From Cellulomonas sp. S1-8 (lineage in GTDB: Bacteria > Actinomycetota > Actinomycetes > Actinomycetales > Cellulomonadaceae), in contig NZ_CP110806.1 of NCBI RefSeq assembly GCF_026184235.1, positions 2,418,001 to 2,482,000 on the forward strand: a stretch of DNA of 64,000 nt, written 5' to 3'. A program made the position numbers and the translations under genes. Under the pieces are notes generated by a model that did not search any database, was not told where the DNA came from, and was given only the letters and a program-made list of their open reading frames with translations. Positions 53,115 to 62,909 of the stretch are shown one piece after another (positions within the stretch are counted from its first letter, which is position 1; the number at the start of each line of letters is the position of its first letter).

Positions 53115-55256
53115 TCAGGCGTCGATGCGCGACTGGTCCAGGGAGTGAGCGTTGGCGACGATGAAGTCCTTGCGCGGGGCGACGTCGGAGCCCATCAGCA
53201 GCTCGAACACCTTCTCGACGTGCGCGGCGGCGTGCTCGGCCTCGCCGACGCGGACCCGGCGCAGCGTGCGGTGGCGCGGGTCCATCGTCGTCTCGGCGAG
53301 CTGGTCGGCGTCCATCTCCCCCAGCCCCTTGTAGCGCTGGATGTCGTCCTTGTAGCGCCGGCCCGACCGGTCGAGCTTCTTCAGGGTCGTCGCCAGCTCG
53401 ACCTCGGAGTACGTGTACACGTACTCGTTCTTGCGGGAGCCGGCGCCGATGACCTCGATCCGGTGCAGCGGCGGTACCGCCGCGTACACCCGCCCCGCGT
53501 CGACGAGCGGGCGCATGTACCGGAAGAACAGCGTGAGCAGCAGCGTGCGGATGTGCGCACCGTCCACGTCGGCGTCCGTCATCAGCACGATCTTGCCGTA
53601 GCGCGCCGCCTCGAGGTCGAACGTGCGACCCGACCCCGCGCCGAGCACCTGGATGATCGCGGCGCACTCGGCGTTCTTCAGCATGTCGCCGACCGACGCC
53701 TTCTGGACGTTGAGGATCTTGCCGCGGATGGGCAGCAGCGCCTGGAAGTCGGAGCTGCGCGCGAGCTTGGCCGTGCCCAGCGCGCTGTCGCCCTCGACGA
53801 TGAACAGCTCGCTGCGCGCGACGTCGTCGATGCGGCAGTCGGCGAGCTTGGCCGGCAGCGACGACGACTCGAGCGCGTTCTTGCGGCGGGAGATCTCCTT
53901 CTGCTTGCGGGCCGACACCCGTGCCCGCATCTCCCCGACGACCTTGTCGAGCAGCAGCGCGGAGTGCGCCTTCTCGTCGCGCTTCGACGAGCCGAAGATC
54001 GCCGTGAGCTGCTGCTCGACGACGCGCGCGACGATCCCGCGCACGGGACCCGTGCCGAGGACCTCCTTGGTCTGGCCCTCGAACTGCGGCTCGGCGAGCC
54101 GGACCGTGACCACGGCCGTGAGACCCGCGAGCACGTCCTCCTTCTCGACCCGCTCGGCCGACGAGTCCTTGACGGAGAACTTCAGGCGGCGGGCGTTCGC
54201 GGCCACCTGCGCACGGACGGTCTTGAGCAGCCCCGCCTCGAAGCCCGCGAGGTGCGTGCCGCCCTTGGGCGTCGAGATGATGTTGACGAAGCTGCGCACC
54301 TCGGTCGCGTAGCCCGTGCCCCACCGCACCGCGACGTCGACCTCGCACGTGCGCGAGACCTCCTGCGGGGACATGTGCCCCCGGTCGTCGAGCACCGGGA
54401 CGGTCTCGGTGAACGTGCCCTCGCCCGTCAGGTGCCAGGTGTCCGTCACGGCGGCGTCGGGGGCCAGGTGCTCCACGAAGTCGACGACGCCCCCGGTGTG
54501 CAGGAACGTCTCCTCGTGCGGTCCGTGCTCACCCGGCGTCCCGGCCACGCCGCGCTCGTCGCGCACCGTGATCGCCAGGCCGGGCACCAGGAAGCTCGTC
54601 TGCCGCGCCCGGGTCACCAGCTCGTCGTAGGCGAAGACCGCGCCCTTGGGGAAGATCTGCCGGTCCGCCCAGTACCGCACGCGGGTGCCCGTCACGCCCT
54701 TGGCGACCTTGCCGACGACCGTGAGCTCGGACCCCTGGACGAACGGCTCGAACGGCGACTCCGGGCTCACGCCCGCGCGGTCGTCGAACTCGCCGGGCTC
54801 CCCGCGGTGGAACGTCATCCGGTACGTACGACCACCGCGGTCGACCTCGACGTCGAGGCGCGCGGACAGCGCGTTGACGACGGACGCGCCCACGCCGTGC
54901 AGGCCGCCCGACGCCGCGTACGAGCCGCCGCCGAACTTGCCGCCCGCGTGGAGCTTGGTGAGGACGACCTCGACGCCCGTCAGGCCCGTCTTGGGCTCGA
55001 CGTCGACGGGGATGCCGCGTCCGTTGTCGCGCACCTCGACCGAGGAGTCCGCGTGCAGGACGACCTCGATGCGGTCGCCGTGGCCACCGAGCGCCTCGTC
55101 GACCGAGTTGTCGATGATCTCCCACAGGCAGTGCATCAGCCCGCGGCTGTCCGTGGTGCCGATGTACATCCCGGGGCGCTTGCGCACGGCCTCGAGACCC
55201 TCGAGCACCGACAGGTGCCGCGCGGTGTAGCCGGCCTGGGCGGAGGTCGTGGTCAC
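53115..55256 (-). CDS. parE: DNA topoisomerase IV/gyrase-type subunit B (ParE)
   Basis: The protein has about 713 residues: GHKL ATPase domain (IIDNSVDEALGG, EVRDNGRGIPVD, GGLHGVGASVVNALS), transducer, TOPRIM with FIVEGDSALGTAKLARS, VLMTDADVDGAHIRTLLL and a C-terminal QRYKGLGEMDADQL. It is the second type-II B subunit of actinobacteria, next to rpoD, rather than the oriC gyrB. It passes DNA strands with a subunit A not present in this window. GTG 55256 lies 7 nt after TACGAT, which favours it over ATG 55301. Confidence 0.92.
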   Translation of the reverse strand: MTTTSAQAGYTARHLSVLEGLEAVRKRPGMYIGTTDSRGLMHCLWEIIDNSVDEALGGHGDRIEVVLHADSSVEVRDNGRGIPVDVEPKTGLTGVEVVLTKLHAGGKFGGGSYAASGGLHGVGASVVNALSARLDVEVDRGGRTYRMTFHRGEPGEFDDRAGVSPESPFEPFVQGSELTVVGKVAKGVTGTRVRYWADRQIFPKGAVFAYDELVTRARQTSFLVPGLAITVRDERGVAGTPGEHGPHEETFLHTGGVVDFVEHLAPDAAVTDTWHLTGEGTFTETVPVLDDRGHMSPQEVSRTCEVDVAVRWGTGYATEVRSFVNIISTPKGGTHLAGFEAGLLKTVRAQVAANARRLKFSVKDSSAERVEKEDVLAGLTAVVTVRLAEPQFEGQTKEVLGTGPVRGIVARVVEQQLTAIFGSSKRDEKAHSALLLDKVVGEMRARVSARKQKEISRRKNALESSSLPAKLADCRIDDVARSELFIVEGDSALGTAKLARSSDFQALLPIRGKILNVQKASVGDMLKNAECAAIIQVLGAGSGRTFDLEAARYGKIVLMTDADVDGAHIRTLLLTLFFRYMRPLVDAGRVYAAVPPLHRIEVIGAGSRKNEYVYTYSEVELATTLKKLDRSGRRYKDDIQRYKGLGEMDADQLAETTMDPRHRTLRRVRVGEAEHAAAHVEKVFELLMGSDVAPRKDFIVANAHSLDQSRIDA

Positions 55257-55516
55257 GGCGCCGATCGTATCCGGGCGGACCGACAGGGCCGTGGTCGCCA
55301 TGCCGCGGAGCCGGCCGGACCGTGGCCTCCTCGACGTGTCGGCCGGTCACGCGGCAGGGTGACGGTGGTCGACACGTGTCGTTCGTGTGACGTGCTCCCC
55401 CGTCGAGACACTCCCCGATCACGATCTCGTGACGCCGTGTCACGATCTTGTACGCAGAGAGCGAACCACCCCTTCCCGATGACGTGGATCACCAAGGCGG
55501 ATGGTTCTATGGAGAG

Positions 55517-55747
55517 GTGACAGGGACGACGATCGAACCCACGACCCCGCTGACGGCCGCAGACCGCTGCGACCGCTGCAACGCGCAGGCCTATGTCCGT
55601 GTCGTGCTCCCGGTCGGTGAGCTGCTGTTCTGCGCGCACCACGCGCGCGAGCACGCACCGAAGTTCGCCACCGTCGCGACGCACGTGCAGGACGAGACGG
55701 ATCGGTTGCTGGCCGAGCACGGCGCCGGCGCCGGGGCGGCCGGCTGA
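55517..55747 (+). CDS. Small zinc-ribbon protein (DUF7455-like)
   Basis: The 76-residue protein has LTAADRCDRCNAQAYVRVVL and FCAHHAREHAPK, a CxxC...CxxH zinc-knuckle arrangement. It stands between rpoD and parE in many actinobacteria, an order I recognise, but its function is not known to me. The GTG start lies directly after GGAGAG, too close for a Shine-Dalgarno; TTCTAT ends 6 nt upstream, so a leaderless message is possible. In-frame starts further up (55448) are unlikely. Confidence 0.8.
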   Translation: MTGTTIEPTTPLTAADRCDRCNAQAYVRVVLPVGELLFCAHHAREHAPKFATVATHVQDETDRLLAEHGAGAGAAG

Positions 55748-55763
55748 CACCGCCGCACAGGAC

Positions 55764-55809
55764 GATCGACGAAGGCCCCGGACCACCTGGTCCGGGGCCT
55801 TCGTCGATC
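55764..55809. terminator. Perfect 21-bp bidirectional terminator
   Basis: Arms 55764-55784 and 55789-55809 are fully complementary around an ACCT loop. It lies between the convergent zinc-ribbon gene and rpoD. Confidence 0.9.
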
Positions 55810-55848
55810 TCGCAGGTGGTGCTGCCGCACTCGCGGGTGCGGAACCAC

Positions 55849-57402
<1,554 letters not shown>

Positions 57403-57469
57403 GAACGACCTTTCGTCAGCGCGGCAACCGGAACCGAGGAGAGTCCGAAGGACCGGGAGACAGACGGAT

Positions 57470-57475
57470 ATTGTA
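57470..57475 (-). promoter_or_regulatory. rpoD -10 box (TACAAT)
   Basis: On the minus strand GGTACAATAT gives a near-consensus -10 with a leader of about 60 nt before the rpoD start. No good -35 is evident at 17 nt. Confidence 0.55.
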
Positions 57476-57510
57476 CCGACCGATGGAGGGGTGCCGCGCG
57501 TGAAGCCATG

Positions 57511-57528
57511 CGCGCCGCATGCGGCGCG
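57511..57528. terminator. 18-nt perfect palindrome upstream of rpoD
   Basis: CGCGCCGCATGCGGCGCG is self-complementary and lies 134 nt after the universal-stress gene stop, upstream of the rpoD -10. It may be a terminator or a regulator site. Confidence 0.4.
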
Positions 57529-57661
57529 TCTCCAGCCCTCGGGGGTCGACCTGCTGCAACGCCCCGGGGCGCGGCGACATTCCCGTCGTCGGGCACCCGG
57601 GCGCGTCGTGCGAGCGCCACGGGACGTCGGGACGACCCGACGAAGGCGGTGCAGGTGGGCG

Positions 57662-58054
57662 TCAGCCCGTGGGCTTGACCGTCAGCACGGGGCACGGGGC
57701 GTCGAACAGGACCCGCTGCGCGTTGGACCCGAGGATGAGCTTGCCCACAGGGCTGCGGCGACGCAGGCCGAGCACGATGAGCTGGGCCCCGACCTCCTCC
57801 GCGGTGCTGATGAGGTCGTCCGCGACGTCGCCACCGTCCAGCAGGCGGACGTCGTGCGCGACGCCGAGCGCGTCGAGGTCGTCGCGCACCTTCCCGAGGT
57901 CCGCCTCGGTCTGGGCGCGCCGCTCCACCGGCTCGTCCGGACGCACGCTGAGCACGACCACGACGGGCACGGACCTGCGACGCGCCTCCGTGACGGCGGC
58001 GTCGAGCGCGGCGTGCCCCTCCGGGGTCGCCAGGTAGCCGACCACGATTCCCAT
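57662..58054 (-). CDS. Universal stress protein (UspA family)
   Basis: The 130-residue single Usp domain has [20 protein letters not shown] and the ATP-binding glycine motif [19 protein letters not shown] near the C-terminus (G-x-x-G-x9-G-S type, slightly altered). It is a cytosolic stress-related nucleotide-binding protein. GGAGGAGGAG precedes the ATG; a TAGCGT at about 58095 may be its -10. It lies upstream of rpoD on the same strand. Confidence 0.9.
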   Translation of the reverse strand: MGIVVGYLATPEGHAALDAAVTEARRRSVPVVVVLSVRPDEPVERRAQTEADLGKVRDDLDALGVAHDVRLLDGGDVADDLISTAEEVGAQLIVLGLRRRSPVGKLILGSNAQRVLFDAPCPVLTVKPTG

Positions 58055-58159
58055 CGTCGCTCCTCCTCCTGGCCCCGGGGGTGGCCTCGTGCGCGACGCT
58101 ACCGGAGCGCGGCACGCGCGACGACCTCGGCGGTCGTGCGAGTGGGCCCTGCGGGTCGC

Positions 58160-59281
58160 TCACGGGTGCCGCCGCGCCCAGCCGGGGGCGAGCCCGGCGT
58201 CGAGGGCGCCGCGCAGGAGGTGGGCCAGGCGGTACGCCGGGTCGTCACCCAGCGCGCGGTCGAGCAGCACCGCCGCGCGCGCACCGTCGCCCTGCCACCA
58301 CGCGACGGTGGCGAGCAGGGTCGACGCCGGGGCCTGCGCTCCGCGACGTCCGTGTGCGACGACGTCGTCGAGGGCGGCCTGCGCCCGCCGGGCGGCGTCG
58401 TCCGGCGGGGCGCCGGTGACCGGGTCCACGAGCAGGGAGATCGCGTCACGCAGCTCGGCGTCCTCCGCGGGGCCCGCGTGCGCGAGCGCACGCTCCGGCA
58501 GGGAGTCGGCGCCCGGCAGGATCGCCACGAGCATCGCGTCGCGCACCCGACGGTCGACCAGCCCGGCCTCGACGCGCCCCAGCAGCGCGATCCGGGTGAC
58601 CGGGCCGTCGTCCGTGCCCGGCGGGGCGGTGAGGAGCGCACGCCAGGCCGCGAGCGACTCGCCGCGCCAGCGGGCCACGGCGGCGGCGCCGTGGGCGTGG
58701 GCCCGCACCGCCGCGTCGGTCCGACGACGGCGGACGCGCGCCACGGCGCGACGGGCGGCGATCGGCGCGGTGGCCACCCTCCCGAGCGACTCGCGGCCCG
58801 GCGCCACGACCGAACCGGCCAGCACCATCTCGGCGCCGGCGCGGGTGGACTCCAGGTCGCTGAGCGGCCGCCCGCCGGGTGGGCAGCAGTCGGGGTCGCA
58901 CGCGAGGCAGCGGTACGCGCCGTCACCCACCACGACGACGTCGACGCCCCCGAACGGCACGTCGAAGGCCTCTGCGACGTGCGCGGCGGCGGCGTCGACG
59001 GGACCGGCACGGTCCGGGTCGACGGCGTCGGCGTACAGGACCAGGACGGCGCGACGTGCACCGTCACGGTCGAGGTGGGTCGCCAGCGAGCGGGCGACCT
59101 GCGGCCCGTGCTCGGGGTCGGCGACGTCGGCCAGGTCGACGCGGGCGACGAGGCCCACACGCCCGCGGGGCCCTCGCAGGCTGACCGCGACGGCGCTGTC
59201 CTGCGGGTGGAAGCCGAGCAGGTGCGGGACGAGGGCGAGCAGCTCACGGGGCTCGCCGAGCCGGAGGACGAGGGGTTCCAT
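58160..59281 (-). CDS. DUF4192-family protein
   Basis: The protein has about 373 residues beginning MEPLVLRLGEPRELLALVPH, followed by LLGFHPQDSAVAVSLRG and GRVGLVARVDLADV, the signature of the actinobacterial DUF4192 family. A Cys cluster CLACDPDCCPPGG at about 150 could hold metal. The C-terminal part is TPR-like (STLLATVAWWQGDGARAAVL). Function is unknown. ATG 59281 is preferred to 59374 because family homology starts there. Confidence 0.85.
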   Translation of the reverse strand: MEPLVLRLGEPRELLALVPHLLGFHPQDSAVAVSLRGPRGRVGLVARVDLADVADPEHGPQVARSLATHLDRDGARRAVLVLYADAVDPDRAGPVDAAAAHVAEAFDVPFGGVDVVVVGDGAYRCLACDPDCCPPGGRPLSDLESTRAGAEMVLAGSVVAPGRESLGRVATAPIAARRAVARVRRRRTDAAVRAHAHGAAAVARWRGESLAAWRALLTAPPGTDDGPVTRIALLGRVEAGLVDRRVRDAMLVAILPGADSLPERALAHAGPAEDAELRDAISLLVDPVTGAPPDDAARRAQAALDDVVAHGRRGAQAPASTLLATVAWWQGDGARAAVLLDRALGDDPAYRLAHLLRGALDAGLAPGWARRHP

Positions 59282-59399
59282 GGGCCCACCGAACCGCGTG
59301 CGTCGGCGGCTGTGGGGTGCGGGTGGCGGAACTGTGGGCGAGGGCGTCACGAGGGTGACCTGTGGTCGGCTCACGACCGCCCGCTCGCCGACGCGCCGC

Positions 59400-59405
59400 T
59401 ACCCT
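59400..59405 (+). promoter_or_regulatory. -10 box of the lipoprotein gene (leaderless)
   Basis: TACCCT ends 6 nt before GTG 59412 and there is no Shine-Dalgarno. Confidence 0.5.
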
Positions 59406-59411
59406 GGCGCC

Positions 59412-59921
59412 GTGCCCCGTCCCACGACCTCCGCCCTGGCCGTCGCCGCGGTGCTCTGCGCGGGCGCGATGGCAGGGTGCAGCGCCACGCCGGGGCCCGC
59501 GCCCACGGCCAGCACGTCCGCGGCGGCGGCCGCCGCCACGCCCGACGAGACGCTGCTCACCGACGAGATCGACGACGACACGGCGGTCGGCACGCTCGCA
59601 CCGGGTTTCCCCGCGGCGCTGGTGCCCGTGCCGCCGGACGCCGAGGTGCTCGTCTCGTCGGCCGAGCCACTGGCGGACGGCAGGCTGCGCATCAGCCTCA
59701 ACGTCCGGACCGGTCAGGAGACGGGCGCCCTGCTGGACGCGGTCCGCGGTCCGCTCGTCGCCGCCGGCTTCGCCGAGTCGGCGCCCCCGGCACCCGAGGC
59801 GGGCCTCGCCGCCCAGGCCACGTTCTCACGTTCGGAGGGGGCCGAGCTCCTCGTCGTGGGCGTCCTCGACAGGGACGGTCTGCGGACGATGACCTTGGGC
59901 GGGACGGTCACCGCACCGTGA
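59412..59921 (+). CDS. Putative lipoprotein, unknown function
   Basis: The 169-residue protein has a lipoprotein signal (TSALAVAAVLCAGAMAGC, lipobox AMAGC, Cys near residue 23), then a Thr/Ser/Ala/Pro-rich spacer and a small globular domain from about 60 (AALVPVPPDAEVLVSSAEPL; LLDAVRGPLVAAGF). It should be anchored to the outer face of the membrane. I recognise no family. The idsA-like gene starts 15 nt after its stop. Confidence 0.75.
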   Translation: MPRPTTSALAVAAVLCAGAMAGCSATPGPAPTASTSAAAAAATPDETLLTDEIDDDTAVGTLAPGFPAALVPVPPDAEVLVSSAEPLADGRLRISLNVRTGQETGALLDAVRGPLVAAGFAESAPPAPEAGLAAQATFSRSEGAELLVVGVLDRDGLRTMTLGGTVTAP

Positions 59922-59924
59922 CCC

Positions 59925-59930
59925 TAGGGT
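59925..59930 (+). promoter_or_regulatory. -10 box of the polyprenyl synthase gene (leaderless)
   Basis: TAGGGT ends 6 nt before GTG 59937. Confidence 0.45.
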
Positions 59931-59936
59931 AGGCGT

Positions 59937-61055
59937 GTGCCCACCTCTCACACCTCTCTCGTCGACCGTGAGAACCTGCGCGCCGGGATCGACGCAGCTC
60001 TGACGCGGCACGTCGCCCACCTGCGGGAGACCGCGCTGGCGATCAGCCCGGACGCGGCGCCCGTCGCCGAGGCGGTCGAGCGGATGATCACCGGCGGCAA
60101 GCGGCTGCGCGCCGCCTTCTGCTACTGGTCGTGGCGCGCGCACGGCGGGACGCCCGGGGACGAGCGCGAGCAGGCCGTGCTGCGTGCCGGGGCCGCGCTC
60201 GAGCTGTTCCAGGCGGCGGCGCTGTTCCACGACGACGTCATGGACGACTCGAGCACGCGCCGCGGGCTCCCCACGGCGCACCGGGTCTTCGCCACCCGGC
60301 ACCAGGCCGCGGGGCGCCGGGGCGAGCCGCGCCGCTTCGGCGACGGCGTCGCTATCCTGCTCGGTGACCTCGCGCTCGTCGCGAGCGACGAGGAGATGGC
60401 GCACGCGCTGGCCACGGTGCCCGCGCCGGTCGCACGCACCGCGCGCGCCGTGTTCGACCTCATGCGGACCGAGGTGACGATCGGCCAGTACCTCGACCTC
60501 GTCGCGCAGACCATGCCGTGGGGCGACCCGGCCGACGACGAGCGGCGGGCGCGCGACGTCGTGCGCACCAAGGCCGCGCGCTACAGCGTCGAGCACCCGC
60601 TGGTCCTCGGTGCGGCGCTGGCCGGGGCCGACGACGAGGCGCTCGCGGGCTGCCGCGCCGTGGGGCTGCCGCTCGGTGAGGCCTTCCAGCTGCGGGACGA
60701 CCTCCTGGGCGTCCTCGGCGACCCGTCGACGACGGGCAAGCCCACCGGCGACGACCTGCGCGAGGGCAAGCGGACCGTCCTGGTGGCCCGCGCGCTGGCC
60801 CGCGCGACCGCCGCAGGTGACACCGACGCGGTGGACGTCCTCACGCGGCGCGTGGGCGACCCGCATCTCGACGCCGAGGGGGTGGCCGTGCTCACGGAGC
60901 TCCTGGTGCGGACCGGGGCCGTCGCCGAGGTCGAGGAGCTCATCGACGACCTGCGCCGTCAGACCTTCGAGCAGATCGCGGCCCGCGCCTGGCCGGAGCC
61001 CGCGCGCGGCGCACTGGTCGCGCTCGCGCACGCCGCGGTGGACCGCGCCGCCTGA
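59937..61055 (+). CDS. Polyprenyl diphosphate synthase
   Basis: The 372-residue trans-prenyltransferase has GGKRLRAAFCYWSWRA, the first Asp-rich motif DDVMDDSSTRRG and the second LRDDLLGVLGD, with KPTGDDLREGKRT between the last helices. It condenses isopentenyl diphosphate with an allylic primer; geranylgeranyl or a longer product is likely but chain length is not read safely. In mycobacteria idsA2 lies near Rv2175c and pknL, matching this region. The GTG start appears leaderless. Confidence 0.9.
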   Translation: MPTSHTSLVDRENLRAGIDAALTRHVAHLRETALAISPDAAPVAEAVERMITGGKRLRAAFCYWSWRAHGGTPGDEREQAVLRAGAALELFQAAALFHDDVMDDSSTRRGLPTAHRVFATRHQAAGRRGEPRRFGDGVAILLGDLALVASDEEMAHALATVPAPVARTARAVFDLMRTEVTIGQYLDLVAQTMPWGDPADDERRARDVVRTKAARYSVEHPLVLGAALAGADDEALAGCRAVGLPLGEAFQLRDDLLGVLGDPSTTGKPTGDDLREGKRTVLVARALARATAAGDTDAVDVLTRRVGDPHLDAEGVAVLTELLVRTGAVAEVEELIDDLRRQTFEQIAARAWPEPARGALVALAHAAVDRAA

Positions 61056-61106
61056 GCCGTCCGACGGGCACGACCCGCACCTGACCGGCACGGGGCGACC
61101 CACCGG

Positions 61107-61517
61107 CTACAGCAGCGCCTGTGCGACCCTCCGCACCTCGGTCTTGCGCCCCGCACGCAGCGCGGCGATCGGCGTGGTCCCCAGGGTCTCCTCCGGGGAG
61201 AACAGCCACTCGATCGTCTCGTGGTCCGTGAAGCCGTCGTCCTCCAGCACCGTCAGCGTGCCCTGCAGCGCGGCGAGCACGGCCCACGGCCGGTCGTCCG
61301 AGGGAGCCTCGGGCTGGGCCGGGTTGGCCAGGTGCCCGGGGACCAGCAGGTCCGCCGGCACGCTGAGCACCGGCGGGCTCCCCCGCCGGACGCCGACGAG
61401 CTTGCGCTCCTGCAGGAGGCGGCGCACCTTGCCCCCGTCGACGTCGAGCATCTCTGCGATGTCCGGGACGGTCAGCCACGTGCCGACCAGCTGGTCCAGA
61501 TCCGAGGGTGCACTCAC
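61107..61517 (-). CDS. Rv2175c-like DNA-binding protein
   Basis: The 136-residue protein has an N-terminal winged helix of the excisionase/MerR-like kind (WLTVPDIAEMLDVDGGKVRR, LLQERKLVGVRRG) and a C-terminal helical part (TLTVLEDDGFTDHETIEWLF). It matches mycobacterial Rv2175c, a PknL substrate, and here too it lies near a PknL-like kinase. GTG 61517 is 6 nt after TAGGCT, so leaderless. Its regulon is unknown. Confidence 0.88.
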   Translation of the reverse strand: MSAPSDLDQLVGTWLTVPDIAEMLDVDGGKVRRLLQERKLVGVRRGSPPVLSVPADLLVPGHLANPAQPEAPSDDRPWAVLAALQGTLTVLEDDGFTDHETIEWLFSPEETLGTTPIAALRAGRKTEVRRVAQALL

Positions 61518-61604
61518 CCGGTCAGCCTACGGGTCGAGCGCGCCAGGGCTGACATCGGCCCTGCGGGCTTTCGGTCCCGGGCGATCTCGTCTAGCGTCAA
61601 TTTT

Positions 61605-61620
61605 TGTCACACCTGTCACA
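61605..61620 (+). promoter_or_regulatory. Candidate MtrA-type direct repeat
   Basis: TGTCACACCTGTCACA holds two GTCACA units with a 9-nt period (61606 and 61615), like the GTCACA-type 9-mer direct repeats reported for the response regulator MtrA. It lies 109 nt before the transglycosylase start. A TAGCGT at 61592-61597 may be the -10, putting the repeats at the transcription start. Confidence 0.45.
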
Positions 61621-61728
61621 TGAGCACCAGACGTCACCGACGACACGCCGCACGACGCGCCGCGCCGCCTGTGCTCCACCACAGCACGACCCATCGATCC
61701 ACCACAGCTCGACCAGCCTGGGGGGGCC

Positions 61729-62862
61729 ATGTCCGTCAACTCACCGCGCCCGCGCACCGTCGTGCGCGCCGCGACCGGGACGGGCGCGACGCTCGCTCTC
61801 GCGACCGTCGCGCTCGCCGCCACCGGCACCGCCGGCCACGCCGACGACTACACCGTCCGCGACGGCGACACCCTGACGTCGATCGCGCGCCGCACCGGCA
61901 CGACGGTCGCCCGGCTGGCCGCCGACAACGCGCTGGCCGACCCCTCGTTCGTCCGCGCGGGCCAGGTGCTGCGGCTGTCGACGGCCGCGCCCGCTGGACC
62001 GACCGCGCCGGCACCGTCGGGGGCGTCCTACGTGGTGCGCTCGGGCGACACCGTCTCCGGCATCGCGGGACGGCACGGCACCACGGTCGCCGCGGTCGTG
62101 GCGGCCAACGGGCTCGACGGTCGCGCGTTCATCCGCGTCGGCCAGACCCTGACGATCCCCGGGGGCGCGCGGCCCACCGCGTCCGCCGCCCCGGCGACCT
62201 CCCCCGGCGCCGCCTACACGGTCCAGGGCGGTGACACCGTCTCCGCCATCGCGTCGCGCCACGGCACCACCGTCGCCGCCGTCGTGGCCGCCAACGGCCT
62301 GGACGCGCGCGCCGCCATCCGCGTCGGCCAGACCCTGACGATCCCCGGGGCGACGTCCGGCGCACCGGCCACCACGCTCGTCGGCAGCACGTTCGCGGGC
62401 CGCACCTACGCCGCGCACGTGGTCGGTGCGGCCAACCAGAACAAGGCCGCGCTGCTGGCGGCCGGCGTGCCGTCGCGCGCCGACATGCAGGCGAAGGTCG
62501 CGGCGACCGCCCGGGCGATGGGGGTCGACCCGGCGCTCGCGCAGGCCGTGGCCTTCCAGGAGTCGGGCTTCGAGCACACGTCGGTCTCCCCCGCCAACGC
62601 GATCGGGACCATGCAGGTCATCCCGTCGTCGGGCGAGTGGGCCTCCCAGCTCGTCGGGCGTCCGCTGAACCTGCTGGACCCCGACGACAACGTCGTCGCG
62701 GGGGTCGCGATCCTGCGCTCGCACGTGCGCACGGCCGGCGACCTGCCGACGGCCATCGCGTCGTACTACCAGGGCGCGTCCTCGGTGCAGCGCAACGGCA
62801 TGTTCTCCGACACGCGCCGGTACGTCGCCAACGTGCAGACCCTGATGACGCGCTTCGGCTGA
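61729..62862 (+). CDS. LysM-domain lytic transglycosylase
   Basis: The 377-residue secreted protein has a signal peptide (GATLALATVALAATGTAGHA), three LysM domains (about 40-85, 99-145, 163-208; each with a YxVRxGDT-type start and the repeated GTTVAAVVAANGLD) and a C-terminal SLT domain (about 245-377) with catalytic Glu in AVAFQESGFEHTSVSP and the AIGTMQVIP motif. It binds peptidoglycan and cleaves the glycan strand. LysM 2 and 3 are almost identical at DNA level. GGGGGGG precedes the ATG. It stands between the Rv2175c-like gene and the kinase. Confidence 0.92.
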   Translation: MSVNSPRPRTVVRAATGTGATLALATVALAATGTAGHADDYTVRDGDTLTSIARRTGTTVARLAADNALADPSFVRAGQVLRLSTAAPAGPTAPAPSGASYVVRSGDTVSGIAGRHGTTVAAVVAANGLDGRAFIRVGQTLTIPGGARPTASAAPATSPGAAYTVQGGDTVSAIASRHGTTVAAVVAANGLDARAAIRVGQTLTIPGATSGAPATTLVGSTFAGRTYAAHVVGAANQNKAALLAAGVPSRADMQAKVAATARAMGVDPALAQAVAFQESGFEHTSVSPANAIGTMQVIPSSGEWASQLVGRPLNLLDPDDNVVAGVAILRSHVRTAGDLPTAIASYYQGASSVQRNGMFSDTRRYVANVQTLMTRFG

Positions 62863-62896
62863 CGCGCGGCTCCCCGGATCTCGGGCCCCGCGACCG

Positions 62897-62902
62897 TAGA
62901 CT
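62897..62902 (+). promoter_or_regulatory. -10 box of the kinase gene (leaderless)
   Basis: TAGACT ends 7 nt before GTG 62910. Confidence 0.5.
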
Positions 62903-62909
62903 GCCGCGC

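Noticed and set aside
61604..61728. Leader of the LysM transglycosylase as a c-di-AMP (ydaO) riboswitch
   Set aside because: The conserved ydaO core motifs are not visible in this 125-nt leader.
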